A DNA stretch of 64,000 bases from Caulochytrium protostelioides (Eukaryota; Chytridiomycota; Caulochytriomycetes; Caulochytriales; Caulochytriaceae): the NCBI GenBank assembly GCA_003615045.1, contig ML014112.1, positions 186,001 to 250,000 on the forward strand, written 5' to 3'. The position numbers were made by a program, and so were the translations under genes. Shown here piece by piece: positions 10,501-20,786 of the stretch (its first letter is position 1; every line of letters starts with the position of its first letter). The notes under the pieces were generated by a model. It saw nothing but the letters and a program-made list of their open reading frames with translations. It did no database searches and was not told the DNA's origin.

Positions 10501-13500
10501 CGTCACGCCGACGGGCACCATGTTCGGAAATGTGGCGTGGGAATCCTCGCCCATGCTCGCCGGATACTCGCAAGCGAGCTCGCTGTCGGCCCTCAGTGCG
10601 TATACCGGCGATAACCCGAGCCTGACCGACATGCGCACTGGCCTGACGCAGCTCGCGACCGGCCAGACGAGCGGCGACAGCGGCGGCAGCGGCACGCCCT
10701 CCTCGCAGAAGCTCGCGAGCCCGCTGCGGGGCGACCCCACCGACCGCCGCCGCAAAAGTATGCTCGGGATCGTTCTGCAGCGCGGGCGCCGCAAGTCGAG
10801 TCTCGGCGGCGATCTCGCCACGTTCCCGAAGAGCGGGTCAGGGCTTGTTAACCAAGTCTCCCAGACCTCCATCGGAAGGGAAGGCGCCGCGGCGGACAGC
10901 GCCGCGGGGGGCGACCCGTCCTCGCCCGAGACGGCGCCGTCCGGCGACACGGCGCCGCCGCCGCCGGAGCGCGACGTGGCGTCCGCCTTGTCACTAGTTG
11001 CCGCCGCTGCCGGCGTCGGCGGTGCCGCCCTCGCCACCTGCACCCCGACCACGCGGAGCAGCAGTGCGATCGGGATCCCCGCCGCCCGCGCTTCCGCGCT
11101 GTCGGGGAGTCGTGACCGCCGCGGCGTGTCGGCGAGTCTGCCGCGCTCGCTTAACGACGGCGCTGTGACGGGCGCCGGCTCCACGACGTTATCGTTCCAG
11201 TCGACGACCCTGACGCCGACCGTCGAGTCGCCGACGAGCGGGCTGCCGGCCCCGGGTTCGGTGTCGGCGTCGGGGCCCGCTTCGGCGTCCGTGGCACCCG
11301 TCACACCGCCGCCGCGGCCCTTGGAGGCCCATGACCGCGGCCAGGCGGGACTGTCGTCCAGCCTGCCCGCGACGGCGGTCCACGTGGACCCGCCGGCCCC
11401 CAAGGCGGTGCCCGTCGGAGGCAGCAGCGGTGGCCACTGGTGGTCGCATCTCGAGAAGGACAAGTCAAAGACGTCGACGTCGGGGCCCTCGTCCGCGGCG
11501 GCGGTCGCAGCGGATTCCTCGCACTCGTCTTCGATCCACAGCCATGAAAGCGTCCAGAAAGAGTCGCGCGTCGATGCCAAAGACAGCAAGGACGCCAAAG
11601 ACCATCTCAAGGAATCCAAAGAGCTGAAAGGGTCGAGAGAGCTCAAGGAAACCAAAGATCTTAAAGAGTCCAAAGACAAGGATAAAGAGGCACAAGTGCA
11701 GGCCAACATGACCATCAACACGCGTTCAATGCACAAGCCCCGACTCGACTTTCTGAAGAGCTTACGGTCCGCGTTCGGCGGATCGTCGCAGCCCACATCG
11801 CCGGTCGCGACATCGAAACTCTGCCCGCCCGTGGTCGATGCGGCGCGGCAGAGCGAGATCTCGCCGCCCGGGCCTAAGTTCGGCCAGACTGTCGCCGGCG
11901 ACAAGTCAGCGAGCTCGAGTTTGCGCGGCGCACCGACGGGCCTACTGCCTATCCCACGGTCGCATGGCGGCTCGGTCAGCGCACACCACTCATCCGTCTC
12001 GTCGCCGGTGCTATCGGCTGCCGGCTCGCTCGGCAAGGCTCCCGGCTTTCCGTCACCGGCGCCGCTCTCACCGCGGCCGCTCACGTCGCCCGGGGTTTCC
12101 GTAGTGCTGTGCCGCATTTGCGAGGAGATGATCCCGACCGACTATCTGGAGGAGCACGGCCGCTGGTGCGCCGTGTCCCACGACCACATGATGCGCATCG
12201 AGGCGATCGACTCCAAACTCCGCAAGCTGACGCGGATGGTCGCGGCGCGGCGGGAGGCTGTGACGACGGTGACGGCGGTCGGCGGCGGTCACGAGAGCGG
12301 CGCCGGCAGCAGCAGCGTCGATGCGCAGCGAATGCGCAAGCTTGCCGAGACGCTCGAGTACAAGTGCCGCCGGGTCATGTTCCGCGACGACCGCCCCGAG
12401 TTCCAGCACAACAAGATCGTCATGAAGCTCGAAAAGTATATTCCCAAGATCCAGCGCTATGCGCAGGAGGCCGCGAAGTACCGCCAGACCGAGACGCATC
12501 TCTTCCTCATCAGCGCGCGCGTTGCGGACGTGATGCAGGAAAAGCTCGCGGCCCTGCAGGCGCTCGAGGCGCTGCGGCAGCAGCACCGTCCCAAGTCGAA
12601 ACGCGGCGTGCCGACGCCCAAGCGCGCGAGTCTCGTGCCGGGCTCGTGCGGCACGATCCGCTCCGACGACACGGAAAGCCGCCGCTCCGACCAGGGCAGC
12701 TCGAGCCTCGTCAGCTCGATGCAGCAGCTGACGTCGCCCATCGGTGCCGGCACCGCAGGGCTGGGCAGCAACTTCGCGTCCGGCGGCACCGGCGGCGCCG
12801 GCCATCCAGCGGGCCTGAGTGCCGCGGCGCATGCCGCGACGTACGGCGCCCTTGGCAGCGCCGGCGCGAGTGCGGTCGCGAGCGGCGCCTTGGCTTCGTT
12901 GGCGAGCGGCGGCGGCGGCGGCCGCCGGATTGTATCGCTCTTTTCGGCGCTGCTGCGCATCGGCAACACAAACGCGACCCACCGGCGACACCCGAGCGGG
13001 TCGTCACCGTTCGGGTCGAACGCCGATATTCCGATGGGCGCGAACCGGAGCCGCCGAATCCGGACGCCGCAGATCCGCGACTTCGAGTTCATCAAGCCCA
13101 TCAGTCGTGGCGCGTTTGGCAAAGTTTATCTGGTGCGCAAGCGCGCGACGGGTGACCTCTTTGCGATCAAGATCCTCAAGAAAGCCGATATGATCCGCAA
13201 GAACATGGTCTCCCACGTGCTGGCCGAGCGCCGCGTGCTCGCGCTCTCCAAGAACCCGTACGTCGTGAGCCTCTACTTTGCGTTCCAGAACAAGGACTAC
13301 CTGTATCTGGTGATGGAGTACCTTATCGGCGGCGACCTGAGCACGCTGCTCTCCGCGTTCGGCACCTTCGACAACGACATGATCCGCCAGTATGGCGCCG
13401 AGGTCGCGCTGGCGCTTGGCTACCTGCACAAGAACGGAATCACCCACCGCGACCTGAAGCCCGACAACATGCTCATCGGCGCGGAGGGTCACATCAAGCT

Positions 13501-15267
13501 GACCGATTTCGGGCTGTCGCGCATCTCGGTCCCGGAGCAGGACCAGGGCGTCACCACCCATTCGCCCGAGAAGGTCCGACAGCACCTTGCGACGATCTCG
13601 CGCAAATACAAGGGCACGATCCTCCAAGGCGACGGCGCGCGCAACCATGCGACCAGCTCGTCGATCCACGCGGCAGGCGGCGTGGAGAGCAGCGCCCCCG
13701 ATCTCAGCCAGGAGGGCACACCGGGAACCACGCTGGCGGCCACAGCGGCGACCAGCATGGCGAGAGCGACGCCCGTCGCACGCCGGGCCACGCTGGCGCG
13801 AGCCCTCAACGGCATCGCCCCCACGGTCTTCGCCGAAAATCAGCTGCCGCCTGAGGCGGGCGACGCGGATGGCGACGCCGCGGCGACGCTGGACCCCATG
13901 GCCCACCAGGACGAGATGCATAACGTACTCGGCACGCCGGACTACTTGGCCCCGGAGCTGCTGCTCGGTCTGGCCCACGGCTTCCCCGTCGACTGGTGGG
14001 CCTTCGGCATCTGTCTCTACGAGTTTGCGACGGGGAGTCCGCCCTTTTCGGACGAGTCGCCCGAACTCATCTTCCGCAACATCCTGAGCGGGCGCGTGAC
14101 GTGGCCGGCCGAGATCGAGATTCATCCCGACCTGCACCACCTCATCGGCCAGCTGCTGCACCGTGACCCAACCGGCCGACTCAATTTCGACGGGATCCGC
14201 GGTCACGCGTACTTCCAGGAAACCATATGGGAAACGCTGCGCCACTCGCCAGCGCCGTTCACGCCGACGCCCGCCGCCGATACCGACACGAGCTACTTCG
14301 ATGCCCGCAACGAGCGGCCCGACATCATGAAGCTCTCGCTCTGCGGCGTGCCCCCACCGGCAGCCGGTGGCCCCCCGCCCTTCCGCAGCGCCAACAGCAG
14401 CCGCCCCTCCACCCGGGGCTCGCCCGCGCCCCTCGCCAGCGGATCAACCGCAAGTAACGGCCCGGCCTCCTCGGCGTCGCTGCTCTTCGGCCACCCGGGG
14501 CGCGATGCGGGATCGGTCGCCCACAGCGCTACGGCGCATGCTGGCTGCCACGAGGCCAGCGAGGTCCCTGGCCTGGGCTTGCAGGCCGCGCTGCCGCTGC
14601 CCTCCGGCGGCGGACCCTGGTACCACCCCCGAGTGACCGGCGTCGCGCCGCCACCGCACCATGCGCACGCGGCCTCCGCCGGCGGCCAGATGGAGTCTCA
14701 CGGACAGGGCCACAGCCGCGGCCTCGCCGTCGGCGCGCCGAGCGGCCACCACCACCGGCGTCGATCGAACGCGACCACCGTCTCCGGCGCCTCCTCCGAC
14801 GACGTGCTGATGTGGGGCGGCATGGACCAGCGCATGGAGCATGCGGCCACGACGGCCGATGTCTCGCTCACCTCGCACGCCGCGGGCGGGCGCTCTTGGG
14901 GCGGGCCGACGGCGGGCGCACCGGCCACAGGGAGCCACACCAGAGATGGCCAGGGCCATGCCTCGGGCCACCCGGGGCCCCATCTCTCCACAACCCCATT
15001 CCACACCGGCTCCCGCGCCGGCAGCCTCCACCATAGCAGCGACGCCATGCGGCCCAGCGCCGACGGCTTCGTTACCGGCAGCCAGCCACAGCTGGCGACG
15101 CGGCCGCTCGTCGCCGGCACCAACAGCGGGCCCAGTCGGCACAGCAGTCAGCGCGGCACGGGAGCGGCGGCTGGCGGCGATCTACAGGGCGCCGCGCGTG
15201 CGCGCTGGCACCGCGAGCGCCGCGGGCATCGCGGCGCGGCGGCAGTGGCGGCGGCGGGCGACCCCGC

Positions 15268-15300
<33 letters not shown>

Positions 15301-15877
15301 CAGCGACGGACGCCACGGCGACGCGGATCACCTGGAGACCGACCGCGTCGGCGAGCTTTCTCGGGGTCCGAGCCATCGGTCGCTCGCGAGCCTGACGGGC
15401 AGCCGGCCCGGCAGCATGCGAGGTAGGACGTGGGAGCCGACGGCGACGCACGACGGCGGCTGCGGCGGCGACGGCGGCGGCACCCGACTCGCGCGGCAGG
15501 ACTCGCTTTCCGGATTTCTGATGGACGGCGGCATGGACAACCATGACGGCGTCTTCTCAGACTCATACGGGTCCTCGTCGGTCGGCGGGATGGGCCAGGG
15601 CACGCTGCGGCGCGAGCTGAGCGTGCTCAGTATGGACGCGCAGTTCCAGGACTTCACCTACAAGAACGTGCATGTGCTGGAGACCGCAAACCACCTCGCG
15701 TACATGGGCGAGAACGCGCGGCGGTCGTCGTTCGTGATTGACGAGCAGGTCTCGGGCGGGACCGATCACAGCCCGCTGTCGATGCTGCCACTCCCTGTGC
15801 CGCCCGCCATGCCGGCCAATGAGCTGCTGCCGGTCGGGGGCCGACGCGGCCGCCGCAAGAGTGGTCATGCGCGCTGA
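7589..15877 (+). CDS. Giant AGC-family protein kinase, Rim15/Ppk18/Cek1 (Greatwall) type
   Basis: Predicted 2,762-residue Ser/Thr kinase. Rim15/Greatwall kinases act in nutrient signalling, quiescence and mitotic control by phosphorylating Igo/ENSA-type PP2A-B55 inhibitors. The N-terminal half is Ser/Pro/Gly-rich with two more conserved helical blocks (residues about 446-508 and 880-950). A C2HC-type finger (VVLCRICEEMIPTDYLEEHG then RWC) lies at about 1505-1528. The kinase domain starts near 1830 with GAFGKVYL; the ATP-site Lys is in AIKILKK (about 1859), the catalytic loop HRDLKPDN is near 1952 and DFG near 1972. About 150 residues separate DFG from GTPDYLAPELL, the insertion typical of Greatwall/Rim15. 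The C-terminus has an AGC hydrophobic tail (FQDFTYKNVHVLE). No PAS or response-regulator domain is visible, so it resembles S. pombe Ppk18/Cek1 more than S. cerevisiae Rim15. The first ATG is at 7589; the frame is open upstream only from a GTG. Confidence 0.9.
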
Positions 15878-16153
15878 AGGCCCATTTTTCTTGCATCCTA
15901 TGCATAGAGGTATGCTTGCTAGAAAGCATACTATTTTCATTCTGTTGATACTATTTTTTTTTCTTTTTTCTGATATTTTTGTTGGCTCAAAAATCCTGTT
16001 GATGTCGATCACAGGCATCACCCAGTTTAGTTCTGTTTTAACCGCCGAAACGCATTAGGCCCGGTCGACCGGGTTGATTTTCAATATCTGTCACTATACG
16101 CTCGTGCTTAATTGGATATCGACATCAATGACTACGAAAAAACAATCATCCTA
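15878..16153. other. AT-rich convergent spacer
   Basis: The kinase gene (+) and the prephenate dehydratase gene (-) converge here. The stretch is strikingly T-rich (runs of T at 15950-15975) compared with its surroundings, as expected for 3' UTRs and 3'-end signals. A palindrome CTATGCATAG (15898-15907) and an 8-bp stem with 6-nt loop (15910-15917 with 15924-15931) lie just past the kinase stop. Confidence 0.6.
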
Positions 16154-17224
16154 TTATGGCGGGCCCCTGCGGGCCGGCGAAGGCGGGCTCGACGACGGCG
16201 CCGGCCCCCGCAGCGACCGATAGGACCCAAACGACTGGATCGCCACGTCCATCGCGGTTGCCTGCGCCATGACGTCCTGCATCGCCGGATCCACGGCGTG
16301 CGCCTGCACTTCGGCAAAGAAGACATATTCCCAGGGCGTGCGCCCGGAGGGCCGCGTATCGAGCTGCGTGATGTTGATCTTGGCCGTGGCGAGCAAAGCC
16401 AGAATGCGGCACAGCGCGCCAGGCACGGCGTGGTCCACCGTGAACAGCAGCAGCGAGCGGCGATCTTCCGACGCCGTGGGCAACGGCGATGGCGGCGCGG
16501 CAGCGACGGCGGCGGTCGCGGCGGGAGGGCGGACGCCGCCGGCCGCGCCGCGGCTGGGAGCCGACGCCACGTGGTGGATCACCAGGAAGCGGGTCTGGTT
16601 GTCGGCGCGGTCGGAGATGGGCGAGGCAAAGACGGGCAGGCCGGAGGCGGCGCTAGCGGACGGGTGGGCGATGGCGGCGCGCGTGGCGGGAGCCTCGGCG
16701 GCGAGCGCCGCCGCGGCGGCGGTGGAGGAGGCCTCGCGGTAGGCGGCGTGCGGCACGTGCTTGCGGAGCCACGCCATGCACTGCCCGAGCCCCTGCGGGT
16801 GTGAGTAGACGCTCGTCACGCGGTCGAGCGACGGCGCCGCAGTGAGGAGCGCGTGCTCGATGCGCAGAATGACCTCGTGCGTGATCTGCAGTCGCGCAGG
16901 GTCGGTGCGTTTGAGCGCGTCCAGCGTCGTGAGCACCGATCCATACGTCGAGTTCTCGTAGGGTACGACGCCGTGGGCGCAGTCGCCGGCCGCGACGGCA
17001 TCGATGACCTCGCCCAAGTGCTCATAGGGCACGAGCACGCCGTCGGGACCGCCCCTTGCGGCGCGATCGCTCGCATGATCGGCGGGATCGGCATGGTGGC
17101 CAGTATGATCGCCGGCGGGATCGCGGGCCGACGGGAACTGCTGGCGCGCCGCCAGATACGAATAGGTCCCCGGCGGGCCCAGGTAGGCGATGCGGTGGTC
17201 GGTGGAGACGGGAGGCGTCGCCAT
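16154..17224 (-). CDS. PHA2: Prephenate dehydratase with ACT domain
   Basis: Predicted 356-residue enzyme converting prephenate to phenylpyruvate in phenylalanine synthesis. The catalytic domain opens with RIAYLGPPGTYSYLAA (from residue 11), has VPYENS around 87-92, and carries the hallmark TRF triad in DNQTRFLVI (T211), whose Thr is catalytic in the family. The ACT domain (about 255-335) shows VPGALCRILALL and an ITQLDTRPSGRTPWEYVFF segment equivalent to the GALV and ESRP Phe-binding motifs, so feedback inhibition by phenylalanine is likely. A His/Asp-rich insert (about residues 35-57) interrupts the N-terminal lobe. The ATG at 17224 (A at -3, G at +4) sits 10 residues before the conserved core. 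The frame also allows an ATG at 17326, which has a poor context right after a TGA triplet. Confidence 0.9.
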   Translation of the reverse strand: MATPPVSTDHRIAYLGPPGTYSYLAARQQFPSARDPAGDHTGHHADPADHASDRAARGGPDGVLVPYEHLGEVIDAVAAGDCAHGVVPYENSTYGSVLTTLDALKRTDPARLQITHEVILRIEHALLTAAPSLDRVTSVYSHPQGLGQCMAWLRKHVPHAAYREASSTAAAAALAAEAPATRAAIAHPSASAASGLPVFASPISDRADNQTRFLVIHHVASAPSRGAAGGVRPPAATAAVAAAPPSPLPTASEDRRSLLLFTVDHAVPGALCRILALLATAKINITQLDTRPSGRTPWEYVFFAEVQAHAVDPAMQDVMAQATAMDVAIQSFGSYRSLRGPAPSSSPPSPARRGPP

Positions 17225-17807
17225 GATGAGGGGTTCAGACGGCGTCGCCGGTGTGGTCCGTTGGCTATCGAGCGCGGGGCCACAATGGCCATGCGGCAGG
17301 GTCATCTGTGTGGTGCGGACGGTCATTCATCGACGATCGCGGTGGCGGACGCGTTGCGTTGGTTAAATCACGCGATCGGCACGGCGGCGTTGTGGTGGCC
17401 GAGCGGACTTTGGCTATGGGGATGGGGATGTCTTTGTTCTTTTGCAGAGGCCCGGTCGAGGGCTCGGCGGGCACGCCCAGGCGCAAGAAGGCTCCGTCGT
17501 GCCCGGTGATGGCCCTCATGCGGAGACCGTAGCCGCCATGGGTTGCCTTTGTCGTTTCCATCATCACATCTTCCCGCAAGTGAGGCTGCAAGACGCGCGA
17601 CAACGGCCGAGGACGACCGCTATTGTCTTTCGGACCGCACGTACGCGGATGACGGATGAAAGGATCATAGGATAGAAAGAGACGTTAATTTACAGGATAA
17701 GGGCCCGGCGAGGGGCCATCGTGAAGAGCGCAGGAGGCTGGGACGAGAACGAGCCACTTTCCGTCGCGGTTGGCTCAGTGAGCGGATCCTGCGTCATGCG
17801 GCGGATG
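17225..17807. other. Spacer between PHA2 and MRP10
   Basis: 583 bp between two minus-strand genes. It should hold the PHA2 promoter and the 3' end of MRP10. No conserved reading frame, RNA gene or repeat was seen. Confidence 0.5.
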
Positions 17808-18065
17808 CTACAAGATGCGGCCACGGCGCACGGCAGCGAGCCACTTGTTAATCTCGACGGAACGCGAGCCGACCTTCGCTGGCGGCTGGTACGTCGACAT
17901 GCACTTCGCGAGCGCAGTGCCGGACTCGGCGCAGCGCGGGTCGTCGATGGCCGACGCGCGCCAGCAGTTGAACAGCGCCGAGAGCTCCACAGCGCACGGC
18001 GTCGCTTTGCGGAACTTGGTCGGCCGCGCCTGCAGCGGCTGCTGGATCTTGTCGATCGGACGCAT
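17808..18065 (-). CDS. MRP10: Mitochondrial small ribosomal subunit protein mS37 (Mrp10), twin CX9C
   Basis: An 85-residue protein with two exact CX9C motifs: CAVELSALFNC, followed by W as in Mrp10, and CAESGTALAKC. This spacing marks CHCH-fold proteins imported into the mitochondrial intermembrane space through Mia40. Mrp10/mS37 then acts in the mitoribosomal small subunit. The basic N-terminus (MRPIDKIQQPLQARPTKFRK), the LFNCW segment and the size fit Mrp10 (yeast 95 residues) better than other CHCH proteins such as Cox17 or Cox19. The start ATG has A at -3 and the frame ends with TAG at 17808. Another small CX9C protein cannot be fully excluded. Confidence 0.75.
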   Translation of the reverse strand: MRPIDKIQQPLQARPTKFRKATPCAVELSALFNCWRASAIDDPRCAESGTALAKCMSTYQPPAKVGSRSVEINKWLAAVRRGRIL

Positions 18066-19013
18066 CCTGGCAAATTACGACGAACCCACTGAGCGCGGGG
18101 ACGCCACGTCGGAGTTTGGGAACGACGCGCTAGCACGGAGCGAGCCGCACCGGACGAGCCCACTGCTTACGGAATGGGATCCGAGGAGACAAATGAATCC
18201 CGCCGTCAGCGAGGCTAAAATGCTGACTCGCGTGGCCGTCGAATGGAGGCGACGACGCGCGTGTGAAGAATGCGGTATGCCGAGCGGGCGTCATGCGCTT
18301 CGGGGCTCGTGGGGTCGTCGCGGGGGAGTGACGGCAGCGGGGCAGGCGGCCGTCGTCGGAGCGGGGTTTTCGAGTCACGAAGCGGGGTCTGCGGAACTGC
18401 TGAAGATGCCGAGGCGCCTTGTCGCTCGTCTCGCGTTACGCCTATCGTCGTTGCCTTTTCTTAAGCGTCGGGTGGACGTGCTGCAAGCGTTTCGTAGGAA
18501 CGAGGACGCGGCTGCCGTATCGTTGTTGAAAGGAACATACGACGCCTGCGGAGCAAAGCGCGACCGGCGCGGCGTCGCGCCTTCCCTGCCTCGGGCCACG
18601 GGAGTGTCCGCGAGGGTCGGGGGTGGGGTGCAGGGCGCGTGCGGCGCAGGCCGCCGCCGCCGCTGCCAAGACCCTCGAAAGAAAGGAGACCACGTTAACG
18701 ACCAAGGCCGATGCGCTGTTTCGCTGACCAGTTGACCATCACACCTGCTAGACGCCGTGATGATCGTTGCTGAAGATTCGTTGAGACATGTCCATCGCTC
18801 CATGCTACATGTTCTCTGATATCGGCTGCCGATCATCGACCCGGGGTGGAGCCCTTCCTGCCTGCTGATCCCATGCTCATCAGTCGTGCTTCCGTTGTCA
18901 CCGCTGCTCTTACGGCTACTCCAAAGGCGGCTGTGCTTGCGACCGCTTCAGGCCGCGGTGGCGCCTCTGACTGACGACACCCGCCGGCCCGCCGGCGACA
19001 GATCGCTGCGACC
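18066..19013. other. Divergent promoter region MRP10 / RQT4
   Basis: 948 bp between the divergent starts of the Mrp10 and ASC-1 genes. Open frames on both strands give no recognisable protein. No RNA gene or repeat was seen. Confidence 0.5.
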
Positions 19014-20786
19014 ATGTCAGCGCAGACGCAGCTCCAGGACGCGCTGGCCATCCGGCTCGGGCTGCCGCCGAGCGACGCGGCGCAGTTCGCCCGCGACATC
19101 CTGTCGGCAAACTCGACCCCGGCCGCTCTGCACGAGGCGCTCGTGGGCTTCCTCGGCGACGACCCGGAGGGCGAAACCCTGATCCGGCACGTGATCACGG
19201 CGTCGACGCGATCCTCGCGGCCCTCGCCAACCCCGTCGCCATCATCATCATCGCCTGCGGTGCCACGTGGCGCCAAACACCCCAGCGCCCCTCCCAGGAA
19301 TCCTGCGGCGTCGTCGACGACGACAAAGACATTGGTGACAAAGACATCAGCGACGTCAACGAAGTCGAGTCAGCAGCCCCGTCCAGCCGCACCGATACCC
19401 CAGCGAGCATCGGCGCGCGGGCCGACGTCCGCAGCCGCCTCGCCGTCGGCCACGCCGCCGCCACCACCCAGGAGTGCCCCGCCTTCAGCCGCCGCACCAC
19501 GCACGGCATCGCCTCGGATACCCGCACCGCGGGCCAGCACCCCGGCCGCTAAGCCGTCGGTGCCCGGGTCCGCGTCACGCAGCCAGCCCGCGTCGCCGAA
19601 GTCGGAGAAAGCGAGCGGGAAGCCGAAGCCGCCCAAGAAAGCCGGGAGGACGCTGGCGTCGTTCGCCGACGGCCCGCGGCAACGGATCCAGCCCATCTCG
19701 GCGAAGCAGCGCGCGCAGCAAGAGGCGCAGCAGGCCGCGCGCCGCGACGCGCTCCCCGCTGCGCCCTGGGTGCTCGAGGGCCATCTGTCGCCGGGCCTCA
19801 ACGGGCGCATCTCGTGCGAGTGCATGGCGACGACCCACGGGCTGTTCAACAACTGTCTGAGCTGCGGCAAGATCGTGTGCCAGTTCGAGGGCGAGGGCCC
19901 GTGCGCGTTCTGCGGGACGCCCGTGTATTCGCGCGAGGTGCAGCGCCAGATGATGTATGATCTGACGCGGGCCACCAAGGTCGCGACGGCCGCGAAGCAC
20001 CGCGGCGCAGCGGCACCGTCGACGCTGTCGGCCAAGACGCCTGCCGGCCACCGCGCCAAGCCGCTCGCGCCGTATGGCCGCGCTGTCGGCGGCTCCGCCT
20101 ACTTGACCAAAGACGAGGCCGAGATCGAGTTTCCGACGTTTGAGGAGACGGCGAAGCAGGTCGAGGAGCTCGAGGCTGCCGAGCGGCGGACGGCGGCGCT
20201 GCTCAAGTTCCAGCAGGAGACGGCGCAGCGGAGCAAGATCCACGACGCGATGGCCGACTACAGCTACGAGCACGCGGCCGCGAACCAGTGGTTGACGCCG
20301 CAGCAGCGCGCCTTTGCCCTCGAGCGCGATGTCCAGCTCAAGCTGGAGGCCGACGCGCAGCGCGAGCGCCCGCAGCACGTGCTCACTCTCGACATCGCCA
20401 ACCGCCAGGCGACGCTGACGACAGCGCCCGACCCGTCGCATACGCCGCGCGAAGCTGTCATTCTGCCGGATGCCGCGGCACAGACGGGTCCCACCCGGCC
20501 ACGCTTCGCCAAGGACGCGATCTCTGACGACGATGACGACGACGAGCATGGCGGCGACGCCGACGGCGCCCAGGCTAAAGGCCAACCCGAGAGGGTGCCC
20601 GTCGAGCGCCTCCCGCCGTCCGCGACGGGTCCGCAGCACACGCTGGTCTACGTCTCCCGCACGACCAAGCAGACCGCGCGAACGCCGCTCCAGTTCGACC
20701 AGATGAGTCTGGCCGAGAAGCGCGCGTACCTCCGTAGTCGCGCTGTGGCGCAGCGGCTGGCCGCGGAAGCCGAGGCCGAGGCGTGA
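19014..20786 (+). CDS. ASC-1/TRIP4-like zinc-finger protein (ribosome-quality-control trigger subunit Rqt4-like)
   Basis: Predicted 590 residues. The diagnostic C2HC5 zinc finger is at about 266-302: ISCECMATTHGLFNNCLSCG, then KIVCQFEGEGPCAFCG, closely following the TRIP4 pattern C-x-C-x(8)-C-x2-C-G-K-I-x-C. TRIP4/Rqt4 works with the Slh1/ASCC3 helicase to split collided ribosomes; in animals it was first described as a transcription coactivator. An N-terminal helical segment (residues 1-60) could be the short helical domain of the family. A Ser/Pro/Lys-rich linker precedes the finger, and charged helical sequence plus an Asp-rich patch (DDDDDE, near 506) follows. No C-terminal ASCH domain is visible, as in fungal Rqt4 proteins. 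The start has a strong context (GCGACCATGT). Confidence 0.85.
   Translation: MSAQTQLQDALAIRLGLPPSDAAQFARDILSANSTPAALHEALVGFLGDDPEGETLIRHVITASTRSSRPSPTPSPSSSSPAVPRGAKHPSAPPRNPAASSTTTKTLVTKTSATSTKSSQQPRPAAPIPQRASARGPTSAAASPSATPPPPPRSAPPSAAAPRTASPRIPAPRASTPAAKPSVPGSASRSQPASPKSEKASGKPKPPKKAGRTLASFADGPRQRIQPISAKQRAQQEAQQAARRDALPAAPWVLEGHLSPGLNGRISCECMATTHGLFNNCLSCGKIVCQFEGEGPCAFCGTPVYSREVQRQMMYDLTRATKVATAAKHRGAAAPSTLSAKTPAGHRAKPLAPYGRAVGGSAYLTKDEAEIEFPTFEETAKQVEELEAAERRTAALLKFQQETAQRSKIHDAMADYSYEHAAANQWLTPQQRAFALERDVQLKLEADAQRERPQHVLTLDIANRQATLTTAPDPSHTPREAVILPDAAAQTGPTRPRFAKDAISDDDDDDEHGGDADGAQAKGQPERVPVERLPPSATGPQHTLVYVSRTTKQTARTPLQFDQMSLAEKRAYLRSRAVAQRLAAEAEAEA

Noticed and set aside
10243-12117. 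624-codon antisense frame within the kinase gene
   Set aside because: No protein features; it lies opposite a continuous conserved kinase protein.
17225-17326. Longer PHA2 start at 17326
   Set aside because: Weak context directly after TGA; adds 34 residues ahead of a core that normally begins near the N-terminus.
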